From: a virus
Virus record (IMG/VR): IMGVR_UViG_3300047562_002015
Location: 1 to 20,177 of that record
DNA length: 20,177 bases
Reading direction: 5' to 3' (one strand)
Shown: positions 12,779 through 19,990 of the stretch, piece after piece
How the letters are laid out: each line of letters begins with the position of its first letter
Numbering within the stretch: position 1 is the stretch's first letter
Program-made: the position numbers and the translations under genes
The notes under the pieces: model-generated
The model's input: the letters and a program-made list of their open reading frames with translations, nothing else
Database searches by the model: none
What the model was told of the DNA's origin: nothing

Positions 12779-13207
12779 ATGGCTAAAGGTATCATATTTA
12801 AAAAACCAGAAAATGCAAAAGAGTTAGCAAACCCTGAAGTTCTCATTCAGGGTTATGGTCGTATGAACCTTGACACTTTAAAAAAGAAAATAACAAAAGA
12901 CCACATCGATGCTGCAAAATATCTCAAAGCAGACAACTTCGACAGTTATCAATACGCAATGAATAGTATTGCAGAATTTGTGCAAGCGGTTCTTGATGTA
13001 GAAGCAGAACTGGATACCCCTCGTTACAAGAGAATGAAAAGAAGGCTTGGAGAAGAACCTGTCAACAACGTTGGTGGTGGTAAAATTGCGGGTTTAGGTG
13101 TTGGACCGCAGGGTGAGCCTGGATTAACTCGTGCACAGCAACGTAGATATAAGAGACGTAATCAGAAAGATTTGCGTAATTTTATAAATACTATAACAAA
13201 ACCGTAA
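12779..13207 (+). CDS. Basic small protein next to gp67, possible prohead core component
   Basis: A 142-residue protein with an alpha-helical N-terminal two thirds (a Lys-rich start, then an acidic helix around residues 60-80) and a basic Gly-rich tail. L-T-R-A-Q-Q-R-R-Y-K-R-R-N (116-128) echoes L-T-R-A-Q-R-L-K-R-S-R in the 1225-residue protein (232-242), suggesting a shared nucleic-acid- or core-binding element. Position immediately before the gp67-like gene, plus a length near that of T4 gp68, makes a core/scaffold role plausible. I cannot confirm gp68 homology, and in T4 gene 68 follows 67. The start ATG at 12779 has only a weak AGAG upstream. A perfect late promoter lies inside its 3' end. 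Confidence 0.72.
   Translation: MAKGIIFKKPENAKELANPEVLIQGYGRMNLDTLKKKITKDHIDAAKYLKADNFDSYQYAMNSIAEFVQAVLDVEAELDTPRYKRMKRRLGEEPVNNVGGGKIAGLGVGPQGEPGLTRAQQRRYKRRNQKDLRNFINTITKP
13183..13190 (+). promoter_or_regulatory. T4-type late promoter core TATAAATA
   Basis: A perfect TATAAATA within the 3' coding end of the preceding gene, 32 bases upstream of the gp67-like ATG at 13223. It is the same core as at 4603 and would give strong late expression of gp67 and the spanins up to the terminator at 14238. Confidence 0.72.
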
Positions 13208-13222
13208 TTTAGGAGAATAAAA

Positions 13223-13495
13223 ATGTCCGTAGAAAAAATCATCGCAGCTGCATTGGCAAACAACCCTATGCAAATGAAAAAAGAATTCGAAGAAGAAATG
13301 AGTGTTCGTGTAGAAGCTGCTCTAGAGCAGAAGTATCGTTCTATGCTTGAAGCAAAAGACGAAGATGAAGACGAAGACGAAGAAGATGATGAAGACGAAG
13401 AAGATGAGGATGATGAAGACGAGGATGAAGATGAAGAAGACGATGAGGACGAAGTCGCATTCGAACAGAAAAAACCTCGCGCTTCTAAGAAATAA
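13223..13495 (+). CDS. 67: Prohead core protein gp67 homologue
   Basis: A 90-residue protein in two parts. The N-terminal helical region (residues 1-45) has M-S-V-E-K-I-I-A-A-A and K-K-E-F-E-E-E-M-S-V-R-V. Residues 46-77 are 32 consecutive Asp/Glu, and the tail ends K-K-P-R-A-S-K-K. T4 gp67 (80 residues) has the same plan: an L-I-E-A-type helical start and a long acidic C-terminal run. It is a minor prohead core protein needed for correct head shape and is degraded by the gp21 protease. AGGAG at 13211-13215 and the late promoter upstream fit a late structural gene. In T4 it is followed by 68, 21, 22 and 23; here the next genes are spanins, so the order is rearranged. The basic C-terminal octapeptide is a local feature. 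Confidence 0.82.
   Translation: MSVEKIIAAALANNPMQMKKEFEEEMSVRVEAALEQKYRSMLEAKDEDEDEDEEDDEDEEDEDDEDEDEDEEDDEDEVAFEQKKPRASKK
13358..13453 (+). repeat. GAA/GAT low-complexity tract encoding 32 acidic residues
   Basis: An imperfect GAA/GAC/GAT/GAG codon run within gene 67. Such tracts can vary in length by slippage between related phages. It also produces a spurious hydrophobic frame on the opposite strand. Confidence 0.9.
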
Positions 13496-13515
13496 GGTTG
13501 ATATAGTGTACACTG

Positions 13516-14016
13516 ATGCTTGCTTCAATTAAAATTGCTGCAGTTGTTGTTGTACTCGCTACTGGCGGGGTGGGATACCTTTACGTAACAAAACTTCAGA
13601 GCGATCTAGAAACTGCTCGGGCTAATGTTGCGAGAATGGAAGTCGCCGTACAAACTGCAGAAGCAAGTATCAGGGTACTACAAGAAGATCAAGCAAAGAT
13701 AACTGAACTTAATCAACAATTATCTGCTGACCTCCAACGTGCAGAAGCGTATGGGGATGATCTTCGTTCAAAACTCCAAAGACATAATTTAACTGCTTTG
13801 GCTCTAAAGGAGCCAGGTCAACTTGAAGGGAGAATGAATGGTGCGACTGCAAGACTATGGCGTGAGTTGGAACAAGATACTGGTGGTAGCGGCGACGCTC
13901 CCCTTCCTAGCTGGTTGCAGTCTCGTGCGGCCGGAGCCGGAGATACAAGTGGTGACGGAGATACAGAGGACGACAATCCCGACAGTAGCCAGACCGAAAC
14001 CGATCAATCTAACTGA
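13516..14016 (+). CDS. Inner-membrane spanin (Rz-like)
   Basis: A 166-residue protein with one N-terminal membrane segment (about residues 5-24: I-K-I-A-A-V-V-V-V-L-A-T-G-G-V-G-Y-L), a long coiled-coil/helical region (27-90, rich in Leu, Gln, Glu, Ala) and a disordered Gly/Ser/Asp-rich tail. This is the usual plan of Rz-type i-spanins, which sit in the inner membrane and with an outer-membrane lipoprotein fuse the two membranes at lysis. The identification is strengthened by the lipoprotein gene nested in another frame inside its 3' end. The ATG at 13516 lacks a close Shine-Dalgarno (AAGG is about 20 bases away). A perfect palindrome AGTGTACACT (13505-13514) directly precedes the start. No T4-style separate pseT.2/pseT.3 arrangement is seen. 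Confidence 0.85.
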   Translation: MLASIKIAAVVVVLATGGVGYLYVTKLQSDLETARANVARMEVAVQTAEASIRVLQEDQAKITELNQQLSADLQRAEAYGDDLRSKLQRHNLTALALKEPGQLEGRMNGATARLWRELEQDTGGSGDAPLPSWLQSRAAGAGDTSGDGDTEDDNPDSSQTETDQSN

Positions 14017-14224
14017 TACACGTCTCTATGTTGTAAACGAAGAAAACCTTGAAGAATTCCTTGAGGAATTTGAGGCGGTTAATGGAAACCGTGCATTTGT
14101 TGCGTTTTCAGTAAAAGACTATGAAAACCTCGCTCTAAATATTGCAGAGCTTCGTAGATATATAAATCAACAAGGGGAAATAATAGTATACTATGAAACA
14201 GCGGTAACCCCTACGGCTGAATAA
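13838..14224 (+). CDS. Outer-membrane lipoprotein spanin (Rz1-like), overlapping i-spanin in +1 frame
   Basis: A 128-residue protein starting at an ATG inside the i-spanin gene, with GGGAG (13828-13832) at ideal spacing. It has a signal peptide (residues 11-26) ending in a lipobox L-A-G-C with C27, so it is predicted to be processed by signal peptidase II. Ser at +2 predicts export to the outer membrane. The mature part starts with a Pro/Thr-rich segment and includes N-L-T-D-T-R-L-Y-V-V-N-E. At 128 residues it is longer than the classic short Rz1 (about 60), and its distal two thirds lies beyond the i-spanin stop. It shares 179 bases with the i-spanin. Together with the i-spanin it forms the complex that disrupts the outer membrane. 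An intrinsic terminator follows 13 bases after the stop. Confidence 0.88.
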   Translation: MVRLQDYGVSWNKILVVAATLPFLAGCSLVRPEPEIQVVTEIQRTTIPTVARPKPINLTDTRLYVVNEENLEEFLEEFEAVNGNRAFVAFSVKDYENLALNIAELRRYINQQGEIIVYYETAVTPTAE

Positions 14225-14237
14225 ATAATGAAAAAAG

Positions 14238-14264
14238 AAACCCCTATTTGAGGGGTTTAATTTT
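14238..14264 (+). terminator. Rho-independent terminator after the spanin genes
   Basis: A 7-bp perfect stem AAACCCC / GGGGTTT (14238-14244 with 14252-14258) and 7-base loop, followed by AATTTT. It closes the late head/lysis block and lies just before the Shine-Dalgarno of the next gene. Confidence 0.85.
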
Positions 14265-14278
14265 CAAGGGGAAACACT

Positions 14279-14776
14279 GTGTCAGACGAACTTAACGATT
14301 TAAAAATCGACATTGCTCTGATAAAAAAAGATATCAGACAAATCGAAAGATTCTTTAATAAAATAGATGATATCGTTGAAACAGTCAAGGATATCATTCG
14401 TGATGCAGCTGTTCAAGAACAACTCAACAAATCTATCGAAGAAAAACTCTCTTTCTTGGAAAGAAAGATAGAGGAACATACCCGAATCGATGTTGAAGCC
14501 AGAATGGCTTTGAAAGAAGATATCGATGAAACTCGTGACGAGTTCACAAGAGAACTGAAAGAGACTACCAAGACAATTTCCAAAACGGATGATCGTACAG
14601 ACGAAATTCTTGACAAAATGGACAAAATGATGGATCGATTTGATGAAAAAGTCGATAAAATCAATGATCGTGTTGCAGAATTGGAAAAAATGCGTTGGTG
14701 GGCGATGGGTGCGGTTGCAGTCATCATCTTCTTGATCACCTTAGGTTCTTTCGATCTTATGCAATTTTTAGGTTGA
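14279..14776 (+). CDS. Coiled-coil protein with C-terminal membrane anchor
   Basis: A 165-residue protein starting at GTG 14279 with AAGGGG (14266-14271) upstream. Residues 1-137 are a charged, heptad-like coiled coil (repeated I/L/M with K, E and D). Residues 139-158 (R-W-W-A-M-G-A-V-A-V-I-I-F-L-I-T-L-G) form one membrane helix near the C-terminus. This topology (cytoplasmic coiled coil, C-terminal anchor) resembles XhlA-type phage haemolysin/lysis accessory proteins, though it is about twice their length. A place directly after the spanins is consistent with a lysis or membrane-tethering role, but the terminator between them argues for separate transcription. No lytic or pore motif is visible. 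The stop codon overlaps a -35-like TTGACA for the next operon. Confidence 0.78.
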   Translation: MSDELNDLKIDIALIKKDIRQIERFFNKIDDIVETVKDIIRDAAVQEQLNKSIEEKLSFLERKIEEHTRIDVEARMALKEDIDETRDEFTRELKETTKTISKTDDRTDEILDKMDKMMDRFDEKVDKINDRVAELEKMRWWAMGAVAVIIFLITLGSFDLMQFLG

Positions 14777-14801
14777 CAACCCTTCAGAAATGGTGTAGAC
14801 T
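14773..14801 (+). promoter_or_regulatory. Sigma70-like promoter before the primase/nrd operon
   Basis: Perfect -35 TTGACA (14773-14778), a 17-base spacer and -10 TAGACT (14796-14801, four of six). The predicted start near 14808 would give a leader of about 27 bases to the primase ATG. It suggests early or middle expression by host polymerase. Confidence 0.6.
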
Positions 14802-14825
14802 CATTTACATCATATTCGGAGGGTT
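14778..14825 (+). promoter_or_regulatory. Long-loop stem covering the primase Shine-Dalgarno
   Basis: AACCCTTC (14778-14785) can pair over 8 bp (one G-U) with GGAGGGTT (14818-14825), which contains the ribosome site. The loop is 32 bases. Only transcripts reading through from upstream would contain both arms; those starting at the promoter would not. Confidence 0.45.
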
Positions 14826-14834
14826 TTTTACATT

Positions 14835-15842
14835 ATGGTTGACTTTACAGACTTACACTATGCCCAGATACTTTCTGGTCGGCTAGAGAACTTCAAAGTT
14901 CGGTCTACCAACCCATACAAGATAAATTTTCGTTGTCCACTCTGTGGCGATTCTAAGAAGTCACGTGTTAAGTCTCGTGGTTGGTTGATAGAAAAAGACA
15001 ACACCTTTTTCTATTACTGCCACAACTGTGGTGAAAGTCAAACATTTTCCTTTTTCTTGAAGACTATTGATTCGCTAGCCTACAATGATTGGGTGTCAGA
15101 TAAGTTTCTGAAAGGTGAAAAGAAGGGGTCGACTAATTTTTTCAATGAGACTGAAAAAAAACTTTCTGTGTTGAAAAACAACCCCCTAAAAACCATAAAA
15201 AAGGTAAGTCAATTATCTCACAATCATGCTATCAAGAGATATATAGATAAGAGAAAGATTCCTCCGCATCAACATTACAGGCTTTATTACACCAAAACAT
15301 TCAAGTCTTGGATCAACGGAATAATTCCCGATAAATTTGCAAATGCCGACAAGGATGATCCTCGTCTAGTCATTCCATTTTTTGATAAAGACAAAAAAGT
15401 ATTTGGAGTTTCTGCACGTGGATTCGATCCTAATGGTATTCGTTATTTGACGATAATGTTCGAAGATCGTCCTAAAGTATTTGGTCTTGATACAGTAGAC
15501 TTTAATCATAAGTATTATGTCGTAGAAGGCGCAATAGACAGTTTATTCCTTTCCAATGCGGTGGCCATGGTCGGCGCAGACGGAAATGTTGACGCTTTAG
15601 AAAATCTTGATAATGCAATTTTTGTGTTTGATGCTGAACCTCGTAATAAAGAGATTCATAAGAGGATGGAAAAGGTCATCCAAAGAGGACATAATATTTG
15701 TATATGGCCTGATAACGTGCCAGGCAAAGACATAAATGAGATGTATTTGAATGGTATGAGAAACTTTGAAGAGATTATATCTCAGAACACATATAAAGGT
15801 TTGGAAGCAAACCTGAAATTACAAAGGTGGAGAAAAACATGA
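14835..15842 (+). CDS. 61: DNA primase, gp61-like
   Basis: A 335-residue protein, close to T4 gp61 (342). The N-terminal zinc ribbon has C-P-L-C (C34, C37) and C-H-N-C (C62, C65). The central TOPRIM catalytic domain has Y-V-V-E-G-A-I-D (residues 228-235, catalytic E231) and F-V-F-D-A-E (263-268, metal-binding D266 and E268). It would make short RNA primers for lagging-strand synthesis with the phage replicative helicase, which is not in this window. G-K-D-I-N-E near the C-terminus fits the TOPRIM-primase tail. The start ATG at 14835 has GGAGGG about 11 bases upstream. The stop overlaps the thyX start as ATGA. No frameshift or missing metal ligand is seen. Confidence 0.9.
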   Translation: MVDFTDLHYAQILSGRLENFKVRSTNPYKINFRCPLCGDSKKSRVKSRGWLIEKDNTFFYYCHNCGESQTFSFFLKTIDSLAYNDWVSDKFLKGEKKGSTNFFNETEKKLSVLKNNPLKTIKKVSQLSHNHAIKRYIDKRKIPPHQHYRLYYTKTFKSWINGIIPDKFANADKDDPRLVIPFFDKDKKVFGVSARGFDPNGIRYLTIMFEDRPKVFGLDTVDFNHKYYVVEGAIDSLFLSNAVAMVGADGNVDALENLDNAIFVFDAEPRNKEIHKRMEKVIQRGHNICIWPDNVPGKDINEMYLNGMRNFEEIISQNTYKGLEANLKLQRWRKT

Positions 15843-16528
15843 AAGCACGACTGATTAGTTACAGTCAACCCGATAATATTATCGGACTAGATGATGTACA
15901 AGACCTCATTGCATATTGCGCAAGGGTATCAAACCCATCTGGACAGATGAACACGGAAACATCTACAAAACTTCTAAATTACCTCTCAGAACATAAACAT
16001 TGGTCGCCATTCGAAATGGTTTCAGCTTGTATCGAAGTTGAAACGACACGTGACATTGCACGTCAAATGTTGCGGCATCGTTCTTTTTCGTTTCAAGAGT
16101 TTTCTCAGCGTTATGCAGACCCCGTAAAGGAACTAGAGTTTGTCAAACGTGAATGTCGACTACAAGACACCAAGAACAGACAAAACTCAATTGACATTAC
16201 CAGTGATCCTTCTCTGGTAGAAAACCAACAATACCAAGATTTAATTGTGGAATGGAACCGCAGACAAACTGGTATTATCGAACTCGTCAAAAAACATTAT
16301 AATTGGGCAATAGAAAATGGTATTGCCAAAGAACAAGCACGTGCAATTCTCCCTGAAGGATTGACCGTGTCTAGATTGTATGTGAATGGAACAATTCGTT
16401 CGTGGATTCATTATATTGAACTGCGTTCTGGTAATGGTACACAAAAAGAACATATTGAACTAGCAAGGGCATGTGGAGAAGCTATCACAAAGATCTTCCC
16501 TCTGGCAAAAGAATATATTAATAATTAA
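15839..16528 (+). CDS. thyX: Flavin-dependent thymidylate synthase ThyX
   Basis: A 229-residue protein with the ThyX signature R-H-R-S-F-S-F-Q-E-F-S-Q-R-Y (residues 79-92), preceded by the usual H-W-S-P-F-E segment (54-59), both for FAD/dUMP binding. It converts dUMP to dTMP using methylene-tetrahydrofolate and NAD(P)H-reduced FAD, supplying dTMP for phage DNA. Later R-A-I-L-P and N-G-T-I-R-S-W-I-H-Y match the C-terminal part of the family, so it looks complete. T4 itself uses the unrelated ThyA-type Td, so this is a lineage difference shared with many marine phages. The ATG at 15839 overlaps the primase stop (ATGA) and has GGTGGAG just upstream; the GTG at 15827 is the Shine-Dalgarno itself, hence rejected. 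Confidence 0.95.
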   Translation: MKARLISYSQPDNIIGLDDVQDLIAYCARVSNPSGQMNTETSTKLLNYLSEHKHWSPFEMVSACIEVETTRDIARQMLRHRSFSFQEFSQRYADPVKELEFVKRECRLQDTKNRQNSIDITSDPSLVENQQYQDLIVEWNRRQTGIIELVKKHYNWAIENGIAKEQARAILPEGLTVSRLYVNGTIRSWIHYIELRSGNGTQKEHIELARACGEAITKIFPLAKEYINN

Positions 16529-16543
16529 GCTAAGGAACAATAT

Positions 16544-18841
16544 ATGACACAAGTAACTAAGAGAAATGGTTCAAAAGAATCATTGGACATTGAAAAACTT
16601 CACAAAGTCGTCTTTTACGCATGTGAAGGAATTACGGGAGTTTCTGCAAGTGAAGTAGAAATCAAAAGTCAAATCCAGTTTTACAACGGGATTACTACTA
16701 AGGAAATTCAAGAGACGCTTATCAAAGCAGCTGCAGACCTTATTAGTGAAGAAACTCCAAACTACCAATACGTTGGTGGTCGTTTGATCAACTACGCACT
16801 TCGTAAGGAAGTGTATGGACAATACCAGCCTTGGGATGTTAAGAAGTTGGTCAAACTTAATGTAGACCGTGGTTTCTATGATCCAGAGTTACTTGAAAAA
16901 TACACTGAAGAAGAATGGGACAAGATCAATAATTTTATTAAACATGACCGTGACGAGAATCTAACTTACGTTGCAATGGAACAATTGCGTGGCAAGTACC
17001 TAGTACAAAACCGTGTGACTGGTGACATCTTTGAAACGCCACAAATGTGTTATATTCTGATTGCAGCCACGTTGTTTCAGAACTATCCACAAGATACACG
17101 TTTACAATGGATTAAGGAATACTACGATGCAATTTCTCTTCATGATATTTCCCTTCCTACTCCTGTTATGGCTGGCGTTAGAACTCCTCAGAGACAATTT
17201 TCATCGTGCGTACTTATTGAGTCTGGTGATTCTCTTGACAGTATTAATGCAACCTCTTCTAGCATCGTTAAGTATGTAAGTCAGAAAGCAGGTATTGGTA
17301 TTGGTGGTGGAAACATTCGTGCGATTGGGTCACCGATTCGTAAAGGGGATGCTTTCCACACTGGTGTTATTCCTTTTTACAAACTGTTTCAAGCGAGCAC
17401 AAAGTCTTGTTCTCAAGGTGGTGTCCGTGGTGGGGCTGCGACTATCTATTTCCCCATCTGGCATTACGAAGTAGAAGACCTTGTTGTTCTCAAAAACAAC
17501 AAGGGCACAGAAGACAACCGTGTTCGTCATATGGACTACGGCGTGCAGTTCAACAAGTTGATGTATGAACGACTTATTACGGGTGGAGATATCACTCTTT
17601 TCTCGCCCAGTGACGTGCCTGGACTTTATGAAGCTTTCTTTGCGGACCAAGAAGAATTCAAGCGTCTCTATGAAACCGCAGAACGCAATACACGACTACG
17701 TAAGAAAACGATTAAGGCGATTGAACTCTTTTCTATGTTCATGGAAGAACGCAAGAACACTGGTCGTATCTACCTACAGAACGTAGACAACGCAAACGAT
17801 CATGGTTCTTTCATTCCAGAACTCGCACCTATCAGACAATCAAATCTTTGTGCAGAAATCGACTTGCCAACCAAACCATTAAATGATATAAATGACCCAG
17901 AAGGTGAGATATCACTATGTACGTTGTCTGCGATTAACTGGGGTAATGTTCGTACTCCAGCAGACTTTGAACGTACATGCGCCCTGGCGGTTCGTGGCCT
18001 TGATGCCTTGTTGTCCTATCAGGACTACCCCATCCTCGCTGCACGTCTCTCTACAGAGAAACGTAGACCCCTTGGCATTGGTATTATCAACTTTGCATAT
18101 TGGATGGCAAAGAACGATTTGTCTTACCAAGACATTACACCAGAAGGTCTTAAACTCGTTGATGAGTACGCAGAAGCCTGGTCTTACTACTTGATCAAAG
18201 CATCTGCTGATCTTGCAATTGAGTTTGGCACGATTTCTGGGGTTATGGAAACTAAGTATGGTCATGGAATTACTCCTAACCAAACATATAAGAAAGATGT
18301 TGACGAACTTGTTCCTCACGTAGAACGTATGGATTGGGAAGGTTTGCGCGAACAACTGCGACAAACTGGCATCCGCAATTCGACATTGATGGCTCTCATG
18401 CCAAGTGAAACGTCTGCACAAGTTGCGAATGCGACAAATGGGGTTGAACCACCTCGTTCTTTGATTTCAGTCAAACAGTCAAAACATGGTGTTCTTAAAC
18501 AAGTTGTGCCTGAGTTCAAGCGTCTGAAGAATAAATATGATTTACTTTGGTCCCAAAGGTCTCCAGTCGGATACCTCAAAATAATGTCAGTTCTTCAGAA
18601 GTATATTGACCAAGGAATTAGTATCAATACAAGTTACAATCCAAGATTCTATGAAGACGAAAAGATTCCTATGAGTGAAATGTTACAACACATGTTGATG
18701 TTTTACAAATATGGAGGCAAACAACTTTACTACTTCAATACCTATGATGGACAGGGTGAAGTTGACGTTAATAAATTGATGGAAGACCTACCTCAAACAG
18801 AACTAAGTGATGATGAAGCTTGCGAAAGCTGCACAATTTAA
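16544..18841 (+). CDS. nrdA: Ribonucleoside-diphosphate reductase alpha subunit, class Ia
   Basis: A 765-residue NrdA (T4 NrdA is 754). The N-terminal ATP-cone-like part begins V-T-K-R-N-G-S. The catalytic residues are C222 (in F-S-S-C-V-L), N434, C436 and E438 (N-L-C-A-E-I) and C459 (S-L-C-T-L-S-A-I-N-W). The tyrosine pair of the radical path is in Q-L-Y-Y-F-N-T, and the redox C-terminus ends C-E-S-C-T-I (C760, C763). It reduces ribonucleoside diphosphates to deoxy forms together with NrdB, re-reduced by glutaredoxin. All key residues are present and no intron or intein interrupts the gene. AAGGA (16532-16536) precedes the ATG. It lies in an operon with thyX, nrdB and a glutaredoxin gene, a consistent deoxynucleotide-supply set. 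Confidence 0.97.
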   Translation: MTQVTKRNGSKESLDIEKLHKVVFYACEGITGVSASEVEIKSQIQFYNGITTKEIQETLIKAAADLISEETPNYQYVGGRLINYALRKEVYGQYQPWDVKKLVKLNVDRGFYDPELLEKYTEEEWDKINNFIKHDRDENLTYVAMEQLRGKYLVQNRVTGDIFETPQMCYILIAATLFQNYPQDTRLQWIKEYYDAISLHDISLPTPVMAGVRTPQRQFSSCVLIESGDSLDSINATSSSIVKYVSQKAGIGIGGGNIRAIGSPIRKGDAFHTGVIPFYKLFQASTKSCSQGGVRGGAATIYFPIWHYEVEDLVVLKNNKGTEDNRVRHMDYGVQFNKLMYERLITGGDITLFSPSDVPGLYEAFFADQEEFKRLYETAERNTRLRKKTIKAIELFSMFMEERKNTGRIYLQNVDNANDHGSFIPELAPIRQSNLCAEIDLPTKPLNDINDPEGEISLCTLSAINWGNVRTPADFERTCALAVRGLDALLSYQDYPILAARLSTEKRRPLGIGIINFAYWMAKNDLSYQDITPEGLKLVDEYAEAWSYYLIKASADLAIEFGTISGVMETKYGHGITPNQTYKKDVDELVPHVERMDWEGLREQLRQTGIRNSTLMALMPSETSAQVANATNGVEPPRSLISVKQSKHGVLKQVVPEFKRLKNKYDLLWSQRSPVGYLKIMSVLQKYIDQGISINTSYNPRFYEDEKIPMSEMLQHMLMFYKYGGKQLYYFNTYDGQGEVDVNKLMEDLPQTELSDDEACESCTI

Positions 18842-18862
18842 TTTATTTTAGAAGGAAAGAAA

Positions 18863-19990
18863 ATGAGCGTTTTTGACGTAGAGAATCGTGTTGACCATAC
18901 TACTGTAAAGATGTTTTTGGACCCATCTGGCGGCCCAACGATTCAACGGTATGACCAACTAAAATATAAATCCTTTGACAAGTTGACAGATAGCCAACTT
19001 GGTTTCTTCTGGCGTCCAGAAGAAGTTGATATCTATCAAGACGCAAAAGATTTTAAATCACTTACTGCACATGAACAACACATCTTTACTTCTAATTTGA
19101 AAAGACAAATCCTTTTGGATTCTGTACAAGGTCGTGCGCCTGTAGAGGCGTTCAATCCTATTGTCAGCCTTCCAGAAATTGAGAATTGGGTCCAGACTTG
19201 GACATTCTCTGAAACAATTCACTCGCGTTCTTACACACATATCATTCGCAATGTCTATAGTAATCCTTCTAAAGTCTTCGATGAAATGATGGACATTGAA
19301 GAGATTGTAGATTGTGCGGGTGATATCTCAAAGTACTATGATGATCTAATTAACATGAGTGCGTGGTACAATCTTCTTGGTGAAGGTACCCACACGGTCA
19401 ACGGCGAAGAAGTTGTTGTTGATCTATACGAATTGAAAAGATTGTTGTGGCTCACTCTAATGAGTGTCAACATTCTAGAAGGTGTTCGTTTTTATGTTTC
19501 GTTTGCCTGTTCGTGGGCATTCGCAGAACTGAAAAAGATGGAAGGCAATGCCAAGATCATTAAATTGATCGCTCGTGATGAGAACCTTCACCTTGCATCT
19601 ACTCAGTTGATGTTGCGTACATTGAAAAAAGATGATCCAATTTTTGAAAAAATTGCAGAAGAAACAAAAGATGAGTGCATCAAAATGTTTGTTGATGCAG
19701 TCAATCAAGAGAAAGCTTGGGCAGACTATTTGTTTAAAGATGGTTCTATGATTGGTCTAAACGCCCAACTACTAAGTGAGTATATTGAGTATATCTGTAC
19801 TAGACGCATGAAAAACGTGGACCTTGAATCTCCTTATAATGTTAAAAACAATCCTCTTCCTTGGACACAGAAGTGGATATCAGGTGCAGAAGTCCAAGTC
19901 GCCCCACAAGAAACAGAGATTACATCATACGTTTCTGGTGGAACCAAACAAGACGTATCAACAGACACATTTAAGGGATTCAGCCTATGA
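18863..19990 (+). CDS. nrdB: Ribonucleoside-diphosphate reductase beta subunit, class Ia
   Basis: A 375-residue NrdB, close to the E. coli and T4 proteins in length. The di-iron and radical residues are visible: D86 (L-L-D-S-V-Q-G-R-A-P), E117 and H120 (F-S-E-T-I-H-S-R-S-Y), the radical Tyr Y124, a further Glu in L-E-G-V-R-F, and E plus H in A-R-D-E-N-L-H-L. It houses the diferric-tyrosyl radical cofactor that starts catalysis in NrdA. The C-terminal peptide binding NrdA ends F-K-G-F-S-L. AGAAGGAAAG upstream is a strong ribosome site. No intron is present, unlike T4 nrdB. The stop overlaps the next ATG (ATGA), coupling it to the glutaredoxin gene. Confidence 0.97.
   Translation: MSVFDVENRVDHTTVKMFLDPSGGPTIQRYDQLKYKSFDKLTDSQLGFFWRPEEVDIYQDAKDFKSLTAHEQHIFTSNLKRQILLDSVQGRAPVEAFNPIVSLPEIENWVQTWTFSETIHSRSYTHIIRNVYSNPSKVFDEMMDIEEIVDCAGDISKYYDDLINMSAWYNLLGEGTHTVNGEEVVVDLYELKRLLWLTLMSVNILEGVRFYVSFACSWAFAELKKMEGNAKIIKLIARDENLHLASTQLMLRTLKKDDPIFEKIAEETKDECIKMFVDAVNQEKAWADYLFKDGSMIGLNAQLLSEYIEYICTRRMKNVDLESPYNVKNNPLPWTQKWISGAEVQVAPQETEITSYVSGGTKQDVSTDTFKGFSL

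Noticed and set aside
13519-13527. MotA-box-like CTTGCTTCA (middle promoter)
   Set aside because: It matches the consensus core but has no -10 at the expected distance and lies inside the i-spanin coding region.
13322-13528. Hydrophobic open frame on the minus strand
   Set aside because: It is the complement of the GAA/GAT acidic tract in gene 67 and has no ribosome site or independent support.
14695-14886. 63-codon frame across the coiled-coil gene end and primase start
   Set aside because: Out of frame with two well-supported genes and covers the promoter/leader region; no ribosome site.
15827-15838. GTG start for thyX
   Set aside because: This GTG is part of the Shine-Dalgarno for the ATG at 15839, which overlaps the primase stop in the usual ATGA way.
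17915-18421. 168-codon minus-strand open frame inside nrdA
   Set aside because: The plus strand encodes essential NrdA residues here; the antisense frame has no recognisable motif.
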